Assembly (NCBI GenBank): GCA_016234745.1 | Contig: JACRAR010000081.1 | Coordinates: forward strand, 1 to 58,038 | DNA length: 58,038 nucleotides | Origin: Betaproteobacteria bacterium | GTDB lineage: Bacteria; Pseudomonadota; Gammaproteobacteria; Burkholderiales; Rhodocyclaceae | Direction of reading: 5' to 3' | Shown here: piece after piece, positions 42,163 through 49,704 of the stretch | How positions within the stretch are numbered: position 1 is the stretch's first letter | Layout of the letters: each line of letters starts with the position of its first letter | Notes under the pieces: model-generated | Told to the model about the DNA's origin: nothing | Seen by the model: only the letters and a program-made list of their open reading frames with translations | Database searches by the model: none | Program-made: the position numbers and the translations under genes

Positions 42163-43058
42163 GAGTTGGACTCAAGCTCACGGCGCCTGTCGCCGGCCTG
42201 GATGCCACCAACCTCTATGACAATCTCTACCTCGACATCAAGAGTGCGCTGACGCAATCCGGTTTTGTGACCGTGTCCGACTATGTCGTGACCGCTGGCG
42301 AAGAAGAATATTTCGACTTCATCCAGGCCGGAGCACCTACGGATGGTTCTGGAGATGATGTTCCCAGATGGATGATCAGCTTTGCCTCCTGGGGGCCGGT
42401 TGCCATCTCGACGCAAACCAAGCACGCCGGGTCCGATGTTCGCGTCACCGAGCAGATCATTGGGGTCAGCGACGAACTGGCGGGTGCCTTTGCTTCGCAA
42501 GTCTGGTTCGCTTGCGACGGGGCAGAAGGCTGGTGGTGGCTTGCGCATATCAATGAGGATGGCAACCAGCCAACCGGTCGAAGTCTTGCCTCGCTGATCG
42601 TTGCCACGCCCATGCGACGCTATCTCGTGGACACCACGAGCGGGGTGGTCGCGCGCTATGGGTTATTCGAATCCAAACCCGCACCAAACCCTGCACCGAT
42701 CCTGCGCTGGTTGCCACCCTATGCAATGGACCGGTCGGGCATGGAATGGAACGACGATACGAACTGGCCAAACTTCGATCTGATGTCACCGATTGCCGGG
42801 ATGTCGCTGGTGGCACAGCGCCACGTGGGCTCTCCGGTGTCTTTGATGGTCACACCGATCTTGCCCATGCCACGTTCGGATTTGCCGATGTCGTCTGCCA
42901 TGCTGGGCGAACTGGCCGCCATCATGACGATCACGGATGGCTACGCCCATGGCGAACCCGTGGTGCCCGGATGGATCGCGCTGGTGTGCGGCGATCCATC
43001 CACCACCCCGGCATTCGCATTGCCGGCACCGGAGACGTTCGTGGAGAAAGTGTTGTAG
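42159..43058 (+). CDS. Tail-tip structural protein, unknown type
   Basis: A 299-residue protein: RVGLKLTAPVAGLDATNLYD, VTAGEEEYFDFIQAGAPTDG, GAEGWWWLAHINEDGNQPTG, and LSMAMTPILPMP-like SLMVTPILPMPRSDLPMSSA. Starts with GTG overlapping the previous stop. Mixed alpha/beta, rich in Trp and Pro; no recognised family. Presumed part of the tail tip with the genes around it. Confidence 0.6.
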   Translation: MRVGLKLTAPVAGLDATNLYDNLYLDIKSALTQSGFVTVSDYVVTAGEEEYFDFIQAGAPTDGSGDDVPRWMISFASWGPVAISTQTKHAGSDVRVTEQIIGVSDELAGAFASQVWFACDGAEGWWWLAHINEDGNQPTGRSLASLIVATPMRRYLVDTTSGVVARYGLFESKPAPNPAPILRWLPPYAMDRSGMEWNDDTNWPNFDLMSPIAGMSLVAQRHVGSPVSLMVTPILPMPRSDLPMSSAMLGELAAIMTITDGYAHGEPVVPGWIALVCGDPSTTPAFALPAPETFVEKVL

Positions 43059-43064
43059 CACCCC

Positions 43065-44807
43065 ATGAGCATCGGCTTTGATATTCCGCTTAGCTTTCGG
43101 CTGGGCGGGATCGTGGCGCAAACGGTTGTCGCACCACCACCGCCACCACCGGTATGGACACCCGTGGTGCTCAGGCACACGCTACCCTACGGGCAGCAGA
43201 TCCTGCTGAAGCTTGAGGTTGCCTGGTCCTATACGCAGTTGCAGCAGGCCCGCCTGGTCGGGCCTTATGGCGACACGATTGGCCTGGCTCGGTCAGTGCG
43301 CTGCGTCTGGGCGACAAGTCCGGAGCTACGGACGCGGCACTTGATTTCCTACGGTGAGCCATCTGTTGTGGCGCAGTCGATTCAATTGCCCTGGGGGGCA
43401 TGCCGGGCAATAGTGGTTCGGCACACGAGTTGCTACGGCGAAACGAATTCTGTCGCGCAGTCATTACGCAGTCCCTGGGCAACGAACTCGGTACTGGCAG
43501 CGCGATTGACGAGTCGCTATGGCGCGACAAATCCTGTGGCACAGTCTCTGCAGTGCACATGGCAGGCCAGCACGCCGGTTGCGATCGTCCATACGAGCCA
43601 CTATGGCGAGACCGATCCCATCACCGCCCGCCTGCTGTCCGAATACTGGCTGACCACATCGATGGCAGCGCACTTTGAAGCTTGCTATCAGCTTCTCGAA
43701 CGCAATCCGGTGCAGCGGACATGCCGTCTGCCCTGGGCACTGGTTGAGGATCTTTCCATCCAGTCGGTCTGGAATACGCCGGAACTTGTCTGGAACGGAC
43801 AGATGATCCGAATCCTGAAAGCGACACTGTCCTGCGATGAAGATAGTCCGGTCTGGATCGCCCGGATCGAAATTGCGGCGGTCGAGGATTTTGCGTTGAT
43901 GCAGATCGGCGATGCGTTGAGTCTGACTTTGGGACTGGAGTCGTTTGCCTTGATCGTCGACGGCAAGACCTTCTCAAGAGCTTCCTCCGTGGATCGGCAA
44001 TGCGAGATCACGGCTGTCTCTCCATTGGCGCTGTATGACGCGCCATTTACCGGGGCGATTCAGATTCATGAGACGGCGGCCATCTCGGCACGCAGGGCTG
44101 TCGAATCGCTGCTCGGTGCGGTGGATTGGCATTTGCCCGAGTGGATCATTCCGGCGGATCGGCTGCGGGTCGATGGGGCCACACCGCTGGTGGCGGCTCG
44201 CCATATCGTCGCCGCAATCGGTGGCATCGTCGAGAGTCATCCGGACGGCTCGGTGCTGTGTCGGCGTCGCCATCCGGTGAGTGTGCCGCAGTATGGCTTG
44301 GCCGATCTGTCGCACAGTCTTCTGGATGCCGATGTGATCGAGTCACGCGCACAAGTCTTCCCGCAACGGGGCTACAACCGAATCACGATTGCCAATGAAG
44401 AATCGGCCGGTCGTGCAAGCGACGACCGGGTCGAGTCGATCACCGATCCCGACAATCCCTGGCAGCGCACGGTCCGTGCCTACCTGGCTACACCCCGGAC
44501 GGCGCTGCTGACCCACACCGGGAATCCCGGGACGGTCATCGGCGCGCTGGGCAAAGTGACGCGCACCGAGACGGAGACGGTCGAATTCGTCGCGGGTCAG
44601 GCCAGCGTGCGCTATCCGATCACCCGCATCGTGAGTGCGGTCTGGCGGCATGCCGATCTTGGCGCCATCACGGTCGACCAGAGCAACCTGAGTTCATCCG
44701 TTCCAGGCTACAGCCTGCTTGTGATCACCTATACCACCACCTCGCTGGACTGGCGTGTCCATCTCGATGCCGATGAGGATGTGCAGTTCGTGCTGGTGGA
44801 TGTTTAA
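43065..44807 (+). CDS. Tail hub-like protein with N-terminal 28-residue repeats
   Basis: A 580-residue protein. After a PPPPPP linker (24-29) come about seven 28-residue repeats starting at Tyr42 (YG motifs at 42, 68, 96, 124, 152, 180 and a relic at 208); the core is YGETNxVAQSLxxxWA and RHTSCYGE-like. The C-terminal 350 residues (NGQMIRILKATLSCDEDSPV; WHLPEWIIPADRLRVDGATP) look like a baseplate hub domain that surrounds the tape measure exit. The repeats are unusual for tail hubs and may be adhesive. Confidence 0.65.
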   Translation: MSIGFDIPLSFRLGGIVAQTVVAPPPPPPVWTPVVLRHTLPYGQQILLKLEVAWSYTQLQQARLVGPYGDTIGLARSVRCVWATSPELRTRHLISYGEPSVVAQSIQLPWGACRAIVVRHTSCYGETNSVAQSLRSPWATNSVLAARLTSRYGATNPVAQSLQCTWQASTPVAIVHTSHYGETDPITARLLSEYWLTTSMAAHFEACYQLLERNPVQRTCRLPWALVEDLSIQSVWNTPELVWNGQMIRILKATLSCDEDSPVWIARIEIAAVEDFALMQIGDALSLTLGLESFALIVDGKTFSRASSVDRQCEITAVSPLALYDAPFTGAIQIHETAAISARRAVESLLGAVDWHLPEWIIPADRLRVDGATPLVAARHIVAAIGGIVESHPDGSVLCRRRHPVSVPQYGLADLSHSLLDADVIESRAQVFPQRGYNRITIANEESAGRASDDRVESITDPDNPWQRTVRAYLATPRTALLTHTGNPGTVIGALGKVTRTETETVEFVAGQASVRYPITRIVSAVWRHADLGAITVDQSNLSSSVPGYSLLVITYTTTSLDWRVHLDADEDVQFVLVDV

Positions 44808-44822
44808 CCAAGGAGAAGATTT

Positions 44823-45332
44823 ATGGCCAATGCCACGATTCGCGTCCAGTTCGGCAATCCGGACGATGCCAGCGCCGTCCCCGGTCATCTTTCGGCCGAG
44901 GTGGATACCCGGCCAACCGGGCTGAATGGTGGGCGCAGTTCGTTCAGTCCGGGCGAGACCGCCTACATCCTGGTCTTCAAGACCGACGATGTCAGTATTA
45001 CCGACACCATCTGTTCGGCAGGTTCCCTGAGTCCGCATGGGACGACCACGGTCACGGTGACCGAGGAGTTGATGTTCGAGGATGCCGACACCGCCACCCT
45101 GGGCAAACCGGCGCGCTCCAGTCTGGGCCAGGTGGTCTGGTTTGGGCGCAGTCTCGGGGAATTGACACTACAGTCCGATCGGGTCACGGCCAAGGCCGCA
45201 AACAAGGGCGTGGGGGTGGCCAAGGTGACCTACGATGCACTGGCGCAGGTGTATGCCCTGGTGTCGCCGGCCACGCTCAATGGTGAGACGGATTTCAGCA
45301 TCCTGGCACTGATCAAGGGCGGAGCCGCGTGA
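44823..45332 (+). CDS. Tail protein of unknown type
   Basis: A 169-residue beta-rich protein: MANATIRVQFGNPDDASAVP, NGGRSSFSPGETAYILVFKT, TVTVTEELMFEDADTATLGK, and SLGQVVWFGRSLGELTLQSD. The ribosome site AAGGAGAAG is excellent. The sheet-like pattern suggests a tail-tip or adhesin-base component. It overlaps the next gene (GTG start) by four bases. Confidence 0.6.
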   Translation: MANATIRVQFGNPDDASAVPGHLSAEVDTRPTGLNGGRSSFSPGETAYILVFKTDDVSITDTICSAGSLSPHGTTTVTVTEELMFEDADTATLGKPARSSLGQVVWFGRSLGELTLQSDRVTAKAANKGVGVAKVTYDALAQVYALVSPATLNGETDFSILALIKGGAA

Positions 45333-45625
45333 TCATCGAGGTCTATCGTGGCGACGGACAAAGAGAGGGCAGCCCTATCACCGAGCCACTGCTGTCCGAT
45401 GAGGCGCTGATCCAGCGGGGCATCGCCGAGATGGATGCGCATGCCCAGCCTATGAACCAGGTTGAATTGTCGGTGGTGTTCCGGCCAGGGTTTCGCCTGG
45501 GGCAGATTGTGGAGGCGAGCGACCCTTCGATGGCTATCCCGTATCGCGCCAAGATTGTTGGCATTCAAATCACGCTGACCGAGGATGACATCGATACCCG
45601 GCTCACCCTGGAGCAACCCCGATGA
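45329..45625 (+). CDS. Small tail-region protein
   Basis: A 98-residue protein beginning with GTG: MIIEVYRGDGQREGSPITEP, then QPMNQVELSVVFRPGFRLGQ and AKIVGIQITLTEDDIDTRLT. Strand-rich; resembles the C-terminal part of hub-associated domains. Coupled by overlap to both neighbours. Function unknown. Confidence 0.55.
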   Translation: MIIEVYRGDGQREGSPITEPLLSDEALIQRGIAEMDAHAQPMNQVELSVVFRPGFRLGQIVEASDPSMAIPYRAKIVGIQITLTEDDIDTRLTLEQPR

Positions 45626-45840
45626 CGTTTCCGCTCAATGAACTGACGCGGCTCATTGCGCCCGATCGAGCCGTGTTGGGCGTGGTAGTCGGGCAACAAG
45701 GCGAACAGGTGCGTATTGCCACCGAAAGAGGGGCGGTGATGACGCAAACACTCGACACGCTGGCGCAGGGTGACCGGGTGGTGATCAGGAACGGCATAGC
45801 GACACGCGCACCGGTGGCCCGGCTGCGGGTTCCTGTTTGA
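45622..45840 (+). CDS. Small tail-region protein
   Basis: A 72-residue protein: MTFPLNELTRLIAPDRAVLG, VVVGQQGEQVRIATERGAVM, LAQGDRVVIRNGIATRAPVA. A small beta-barrel-like pattern (OB or KOW style). Last gene before a small hairpin and the lysis genes. Function unknown. Confidence 0.55.
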   Translation: MTFPLNELTRLIAPDRAVLGVVVGQQGEQVRIATERGAVMTQTLDTLAQGDRVVIRNGIATRAPVARLRVPV

Positions 45841-45866
45841 GCAAGACCAAAGGTTGAACAAGGAAG

Positions 45867-45885
45867 CCCGCCCATCGGCGGGTTT
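45867..45885 (+). terminator. Short GC hairpin before the lysis genes
   Basis: CCCGCC (45867-45872), loop CATC, GGCGGG (45877-45882), then TTT. It stands between the last tail gene and the membrane protein at 45908. The short T-run makes it a weak terminator, possibly one that reduces lysis gene expression. Confidence 0.5.
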
Positions 45886-45907
45886 CGCAATTCTGGAGGA
45901 TGAAATC

Positions 45908-46201
45908 ATGAGTGAAGAAGGAATGGAGCGCCGCAAGATGGTGTCGCTACCTCAGGAGGAGTTCGAGGAAATGCTGGAGCGCGCAGCAGAGCGCGGTGCC
46001 CGGCATGCCTTGAGCGAGGTGGGACTGGATGGCGCGGAAGCGGCCAACGACATTCGGGAATTGAGGAGCCTGCTGGACGCATTCAATGAAGCCAAGCGCA
46101 CTGCCGGCGTCACCCTCGTAAAAATGATCGTCACGGGTTTGGTGATGGCAGTGCTCGCCGGGGCGTTCGTGAAACTCGAACTGTTTGGAGGTGGCAAATG
46201 A
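45908..46201 (+). CDS. Membrane protein of the lysis region (DUF6127-like)
   Basis: A 97-residue protein from ATG 45908 (ribosome site TGGAGGAT). The first two thirds are charged helix (EEFEEMLERAAERGARHALS; RELRSLLDAFNEAKRTAG), and residues 70-92 (VTLVKMIVTGLVMAVLAGAF) are one membrane helix near the C-terminus. It resembles DUF6127 proteins. It may act with the adjacent holin candidate; overlap with it is ATGA. Confidence 0.65.
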   Translation: MSEEGMERRKMVSLPQEEFEEMLERAAERGARHALSEVGLDGAEAANDIRELRSLLDAFNEAKRTAGVTLVKMIVTGLVMAVLAGAFVKLELFGGGK

Positions 46202-46680
46202 TCGAGACTTTATTGGGCGGGCTCCTGGGCGGCGCGTTTCGCCTGGCGCCAGAGATCCTGAAATGGTTGGATCGCCAGGGTGAGCGTGGGCACGAACTGG
46301 CCATGCAGGACAAGGCGCTGGAGTTCGAGAAAATTCGTGGTGCGCAGCGCATGACGGAGATCGGGGCCAGTGCGGATGCGGCTTGGAATACCGGGGTAAT
46401 CGAGGCGTTGCGTGATGCTGTGCAAGCGCAGGGTGGGAAGACGGGCGTGTCATGGGCTGATGCGCTCTCGGTCAGCGTGCGGCCTGTGATCACTTATTGG
46501 TTCATGGCGTTGTACTGCGCCGCCAAGACCGCCGCATTTGCTGCCGCATTGCAGGCGGGCGCCGAGTGGACGAGTGCTGTCGTGCATGCCTGGACCGAGG
46601 CTGATCAGGCACTGTGGGCTGGCGTTTTGAATTTCTGGTTCCTGGGCCGAACCCTCGACAAAATGAATCGGGGGCGATGA
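46198..46680 (+). CDS. Holin candidate (3TM holin-like)
   Basis: A 160-residue protein. A short amphipathic N-terminus (IETLLGGLLGGAFRLAPEIL) and a charged helix are followed by hydrophobic segments SVRPVITYWFMALYCAAKTA and ALWAGVLNFWFLGRTLDKM. This matches the layout of gene-transfer-agent 3TM holins. It sits just before the endolysin. Whether it makes the lethal pore or only assists is not known. Confidence 0.6.
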   Translation: MIETLLGGLLGGAFRLAPEILKWLDRQGERGHELAMQDKALEFEKIRGAQRMTEIGASADAAWNTGVIEALRDAVQAQGGKTGVSWADALSVSVRPVITYWFMALYCAAKTAAFAAALQAGAEWTSAVVHAWTEADQALWAGVLNFWFLGRTLDKMNRGR

Positions 46681-47153
46681 TGGCACGCACAGGACGACCA
46701 GAAACGCCCATTCGATATCGCCTGCTCGCCAGGATCGACTTTGATACAACGCCTGGTTGCTGGGAGTGGTCAGGAGCAAAGGTGCCGCAGGGGTATGGAC
46801 TGATCAAGCGAAAGGATGGCACCCAACTCCGTGCACACCGTGTGGCATACGAACTGGCCAACGGTCCGATTCCCAGTGGTATGTTTGTCTGTCATCGCTG
46901 CGACAATCCTCGATGCGTTCGACCCGGTCACCTGTTTCTTGGCAGCCATGATGAAAACATGGCTGACATGGTCGCCAAGGACAGATCGGCACGACTGCTT
47001 GGCGGCAGCAATGGCAGCGCAAAACTTGGAAAGGAGGCCGTGGTCTCCATCCGGGCTAGTGTCAACAGTTACTCTCACATTGCACACCAATTTGGCGTGT
47101 CACCTTCTGCCGTTGGATTGATTAAGCGGAGGGAAAGATGGTCGCACTTGTAG
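46677..47153 (+). CDS. HNH homing-type endonuclease
   Basis: A 158-residue HNH nuclease: CWEWSGAKVPQGYGLIKRKD, LRAHRVAYELANGPIPSGMF, then VCHRCDNPRCVRPGHLFLGS (His/Asn/His with paired cysteines), and a C-terminal DNA-binding tail (YSHIAHQFGVSPSAVGLIKR). It is inserted between holin and lysozyme genes and overlaps the latter by 16 bases. Such free-standing genes move between phages by cutting gene-less alleles. Confidence 0.87.
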   Translation: MMARTGRPETPIRYRLLARIDFDTTPGCWEWSGAKVPQGYGLIKRKDGTQLRAHRVAYELANGPIPSGMFVCHRCDNPRCVRPGHLFLGSHDENMADMVAKDRSARLLGGSNGSAKLGKEAVVSIRASVNSYSHIAHQFGVSPSAVGLIKRRERWSHL

Positions 47154-47623
47154 TTCCTCAGGCGGCAATCAATCTTGCCAAGCGTTTCGAGGGATTTCAT
47201 CGGGTGCCGAGGAATGACTCAACGCGTGCTTATCCCTATATCTGTCCAGCAGGATTCTGGACGATAGGTTACGGGCATCTGTGCGATCAGGGCCATTCGC
47301 CGATCTCGGTGGATGAAGGCGAGAACTACCTGACGCAAGACCTGATGATCGCGCTCAAGGCGACACTGCTCTATTGCCCGGTACTGGCCACAGAACCCGA
47401 GGAGCGGCTGGCGGCCATTGTCGATTTCACGTTCAACCTGGGGGCGGGTCGGCTGCAGGCGTCAACGCTCAGGCGCCGGATTAATCAGCGGGATTGGTGC
47501 CAGGCCCGGAATGAGATTCGTCGGTGGATATATGGAGGAGGGAAAGTTTTGCCAGGATTGGTGGCAAGACGCAAGGCAGAAGCCAATCTTCTTGCCGATC
47601 AGGCCAATTCATGGCCGACGTGA
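47138..47623 (+). CDS. Endolysin, T4-type lysozyme (GH24)
   Basis: A 161-residue muramidase: catalytic Glu18 in LAKRFEGFHRVPRNDST, followed by ICPAGFWTIGYGHLC and FTFNLGAGRLQASTLRRRIN, then GLVARRKAEANLL. All conserved elements of GH24 are present. There is no N-terminal signal-anchor, so it depends on a holin to reach the cell wall. A good ribosome site, CGGAGGGAAAG, lies within the HNH gene. Confidence 0.92.
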   Translation: MVALVVPQAAINLAKRFEGFHRVPRNDSTRAYPYICPAGFWTIGYGHLCDQGHSPISVDEGENYLTQDLMIALKATLLYCPVLATEPEERLAAIVDFTFNLGAGRLQASTLRRRINQRDWCQARNEIRRWIYGGGKVLPGLVARRKAEANLLADQANSWPT

Positions 47624-47849
47624 TCCGGCTGCCGTGCAGGAGTGCCGCTGTTTGTCCATCCTTCCCCACCAAGAATAATGAACAGGCCAGCGGCTTGCCT
47701 GTCAGCTGCTTCGCATCAATGCCGACAAAGCCAACCCGGCGTCGAGCGGCGGCAGCCCTACAACATCCGAATTGTTAAAGAAACTCGCATCGCCCACACG
47801 GGCAGCACTGCGAAGCCTCCGACTGCGGGGAGAATTGCTAAATTGGTAG
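47611..47849 (+). pseudogene. Possible frameshifted small gene after the endolysin
   Basis: From the ATG overlapping the endolysin end the frame reads MADVIRLPCRSAAVCPSFPT, then NNEQASGLPV. At about 47700 the protein-like pattern moves to the -1 frame, giving QLLRINADKANPASSGGSPT, TSELLKKLASPTRAALRSLR, LRGELLNW and stop 47847-47849. No start codon opens the second part alone. It may be a broken or frameshift-expressed gene, or chance. Confidence 0.35.
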
Positions 47850-47877
47850 GGCAGGCATCGAGATCCATCCCTATCCA

Positions 47878-47888
47878 ACTGACGTGCG
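47878..47888 (+). repeat. Left copy of 11-bp direct repeat flanking recombinase cassette 2
   Basis: ACTGACGTGCG here and again at 52177-52187, outside the four minus-strand cassette genes (47924-51897). It could be the core of the attachment site of the serine recombinase; an 11-bp match between two short flanks is suggestive but not decisive. Confidence 0.45.
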
Positions 47889-47923
47889 ACGTTCTGGGGC
47901 TATCCCGACCACCAGCCCTCACA

Positions 47924-48805
47924 TCAATGGTCAAGTGATTGGGTTTGCGCGATCAATTCAAATTCCGACAACAATTCCGGTGTCTTCTGGCCCAGGAAGC
48001 GTACCACGGCCTTATTTCCCAACAACTTGTTGAGATAGCCCTTGGCGAGCACCAAATTGAGAACGTCGTCTGCATAGGTCTGCTCAACCAGTTTGTATTG
48101 CCCTTGCAGGTTTGCCATCTCGCGCTCCATCCGTGAAATCTGCTCTGGTGTCACGCGAGTTAACTTCTGCGTCTTCTTGCCATCGACCAACAAGTCGGGT
48201 GGTGTGGCAACCAACAATGCTTCGGCGTAAGGCACTGTGATATTGTTGGCAGAAACGAGTAATTCGACGCATTCGATTTGCCGAGTGGGCTTCATCTTCC
48301 GGAGCATCCGAGCGACATCGGTAGAAAACTGTCTATCCTTCAACATCTCGGCAGCCTCGGGACAGATGCCGTCGAGGAGGCTGGCCTTTTTGATAATATG
48401 GGAAACGTCGACGCTAAGTGCTGTCGCCAAATGATCCGGCGATACGCCACGGTCGATTGCCCGACGAATCATGCGATGCTCCTCAATGGTGGAAAGGCGA
48501 TTGACGCGACTGTTGTACGTAAACGCTTCATCGTCGGTGGCCACCAGGCATGGCGCGACTTCATACCCCAATTCAGTGAGTGCGATCAGCCGCACATGGC
48601 CATCGAGCAGCAGGTGCTGTTTTGAAGTTTTGTCTGCAGCAGTGACGGAGAGAGGTTCAATAAGACCGATATCCTTGATAGATGCACAAATCTGTCTGTA
48701 CTTGACCGACGTAATGACGGTAGCGGGCAGTTTGCGTGATGGAAGTATCGCGTCCAGAGGGACAGACAGTGGCTCGGCAATAAATCCGAGCGGAATCTTG
48801 CTCAC
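47924..48805 (-). CDS. ParB/RepB-like protein, second copy in cassette 2
   Basis: A 293-residue protein with a ParB-type N-terminal domain (FIAEPLSVPLDAILPSRKLP; IEPLSVTAADKTSKQHLLLD, GHVRLIALTELGYEVAPCLV) and a central helix-turn-helix (ATALSVDVSHIIKKASLLDG). The end (LVLAKGYLNKLLGNKAVVRF) resembles RepB C-terminal domains. It starts in an ATGA overlap with the preceding gene. Its presence downstream of a recombinase is typical of a known island cassette. DNA-pairing or regulation is inferred. Confidence 0.75.
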   Translation of the reverse strand: MSKIPLGFIAEPLSVPLDAILPSRKLPATVITSVKYRQICASIKDIGLIEPLSVTAADKTSKQHLLLDGHVRLIALTELGYEVAPCLVATDDEAFTYNSRVNRLSTIEEHRMIRRAIDRGVSPDHLATALSVDVSHIIKKASLLDGICPEAAEMLKDRQFSTDVARMLRKMKPTRQIECVELLVSANNITVPYAEALLVATPPDLLVDGKKTQKLTRVTPEQISRMEREMANLQGQYKLVEQTYADDVLNLVLAKGYLNKLLGNKAVVRFLGQKTPELLSEFELIAQTQSLDH

Positions 48806-49704
48806 GAAATGCTCCCTGTCGGCCAGACGCGATCGGCGAGATACTCGGGCAAGGAGTCCAGCCCCTCGGCACGCAGCAAGTTTACAAAGTTTTCATCGGC
48901 AAACAGCTGGCGCAAAGCACTGATGACGAACAGCAGTCTTTGCTGGGTAAATTCCGCCTTCTTTATGGTGCTTCTCTGCCGCTCTACTTCACGCTGGTAA
49001 GTTCGCACCAGGCTTGAAGTTGAAACGTCGACAGCCTTTTTCAGCTTGATTCTGCCCGTTGAACGGCCCAGGGTCTTTCTCTTCTCGATGATGCGGCGTA
49101 CCGCCATCAAATGTTTGCCGCGAAGCTTGCCCGTTTCGTAAGCCTCTTGCAGCGCTGACTGTACTGCTTTGTCGTCGTCACCTGCGCCCATGATGGCCAA
49201 GGCAGCGCTGATAGGTAATCGCCCCCTCTCGACAGCAAGCAGTAGTCGCTCCTCGCCACGTTCAAGCAAAACGAGAAGATCGGAAACATATGCGGGAACC
49301 ATGCCTGTCTTCTTGGCAATGTCTTTGGGACTATGTCCTTTGTCACTCATTTGTTTGATCACGCTCAACATTTCCAGCGGGCGATACTGGCGTCTGGCTA
49401 TGTTTTCCGCGAGTCCCATGATGAAAGCGTCTTCATCACTGACATCGACCACCTGAGACGGAATGGCGGTCTCACCAAGTGCTCGGAAGGCATTGAGACG
49501 TCCCTCACCACAGACCAACAGGTACCGCTCGGATCCGTCCGGCCCAGCGCGGGGCGAAACGGTGATGGGCTTCTTTAATCCGATCGTCTTGATGTTGCCG
49601 ACGATTTCCTCGAATACCCGCTTGTTGCGATCGCGAGGATTCAAGACATCAATCTGGGCAATCTGAATCATTCTGACTTCGCAGATACGGTGCGCAGGCG
49701 TCAT
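48802..49704 (-). CDS. ParB/RepB-like partition protein
   Basis: A 300-residue ParB homologue from ATG 49704. The N-terminal domain reads IQIAQIDVLNPRDRNKRVFE, LLVCGEGRLNAFRALGETAI, DAFIMGLAENIARRQYRPLE, with the GxGxxR-type box degenerate (GEGRL). The helix-turn-helix is SPKDIAKKTGMVPAYVSDLL. The C-terminal helices (FTQQRLLFVISALRQLFADE) match the RepB C-terminal type. No ParA is nearby, so it is not a full partition system. Coupled to the recombinase by an ATGA overlap. Confidence 0.82.
   Translation of the reverse strand: MTPAHRICEVRMIQIAQIDVLNPRDRNKRVFEEIVGNIKTIGLKKPITVSPRAGPDGSERYLLVCGEGRLNAFRALGETAIPSQVVDVSDEDAFIMGLAENIARRQYRPLEMLSVIKQMSDKGHSPKDIAKKTGMVPAYVSDLLVLLERGEERLLLAVERGRLPISAALAIMGAGDDDKAVQSALQEAYETGKLRGKHLMAVRRIIEKRKTLGRSTGRIKLKKAVDVSTSSLVRTYQREVERQRSTIKKAEFTQQRLLFVISALRQLFADENFVNLLRAEGLDSLPEYLADRVWPTGSIS

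Larger units (their letters stand above)
4137..47623. mobile_element. Lambda-type siphoviral prophage (repressor to lysozyme)
   Basis: A coherent phage genome: repressor/ImmA switch, early replication and recombination operon, methyltransferases, then terminase, portal, protease/scaffold, gpD, gpE, tail, lysis genes in lambda order. The limits given are those of the outermost recognisable phage genes; the small protein at 52264-52581 may also belong if the second recombinase cassette inserted into the prophage. No att repeat was found, and the serine recombinase at 1988-3352 may be the integrase, which would extend the left end. Confidence 0.85.

Noticed and set aside
47820-47910. tRNA-like stretch near 47830-47900 as prophage attachment tRNA
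   Set aside because: No consistent cloverleaf, no T-loop consensus, and no anticodon arm could be formed.
47642-47938. 98-codon open frame after the endolysin
   Set aside because: Composition is unlike a folded protein and it competes with a better frame pattern in the same stretch; there is no ribosome site.
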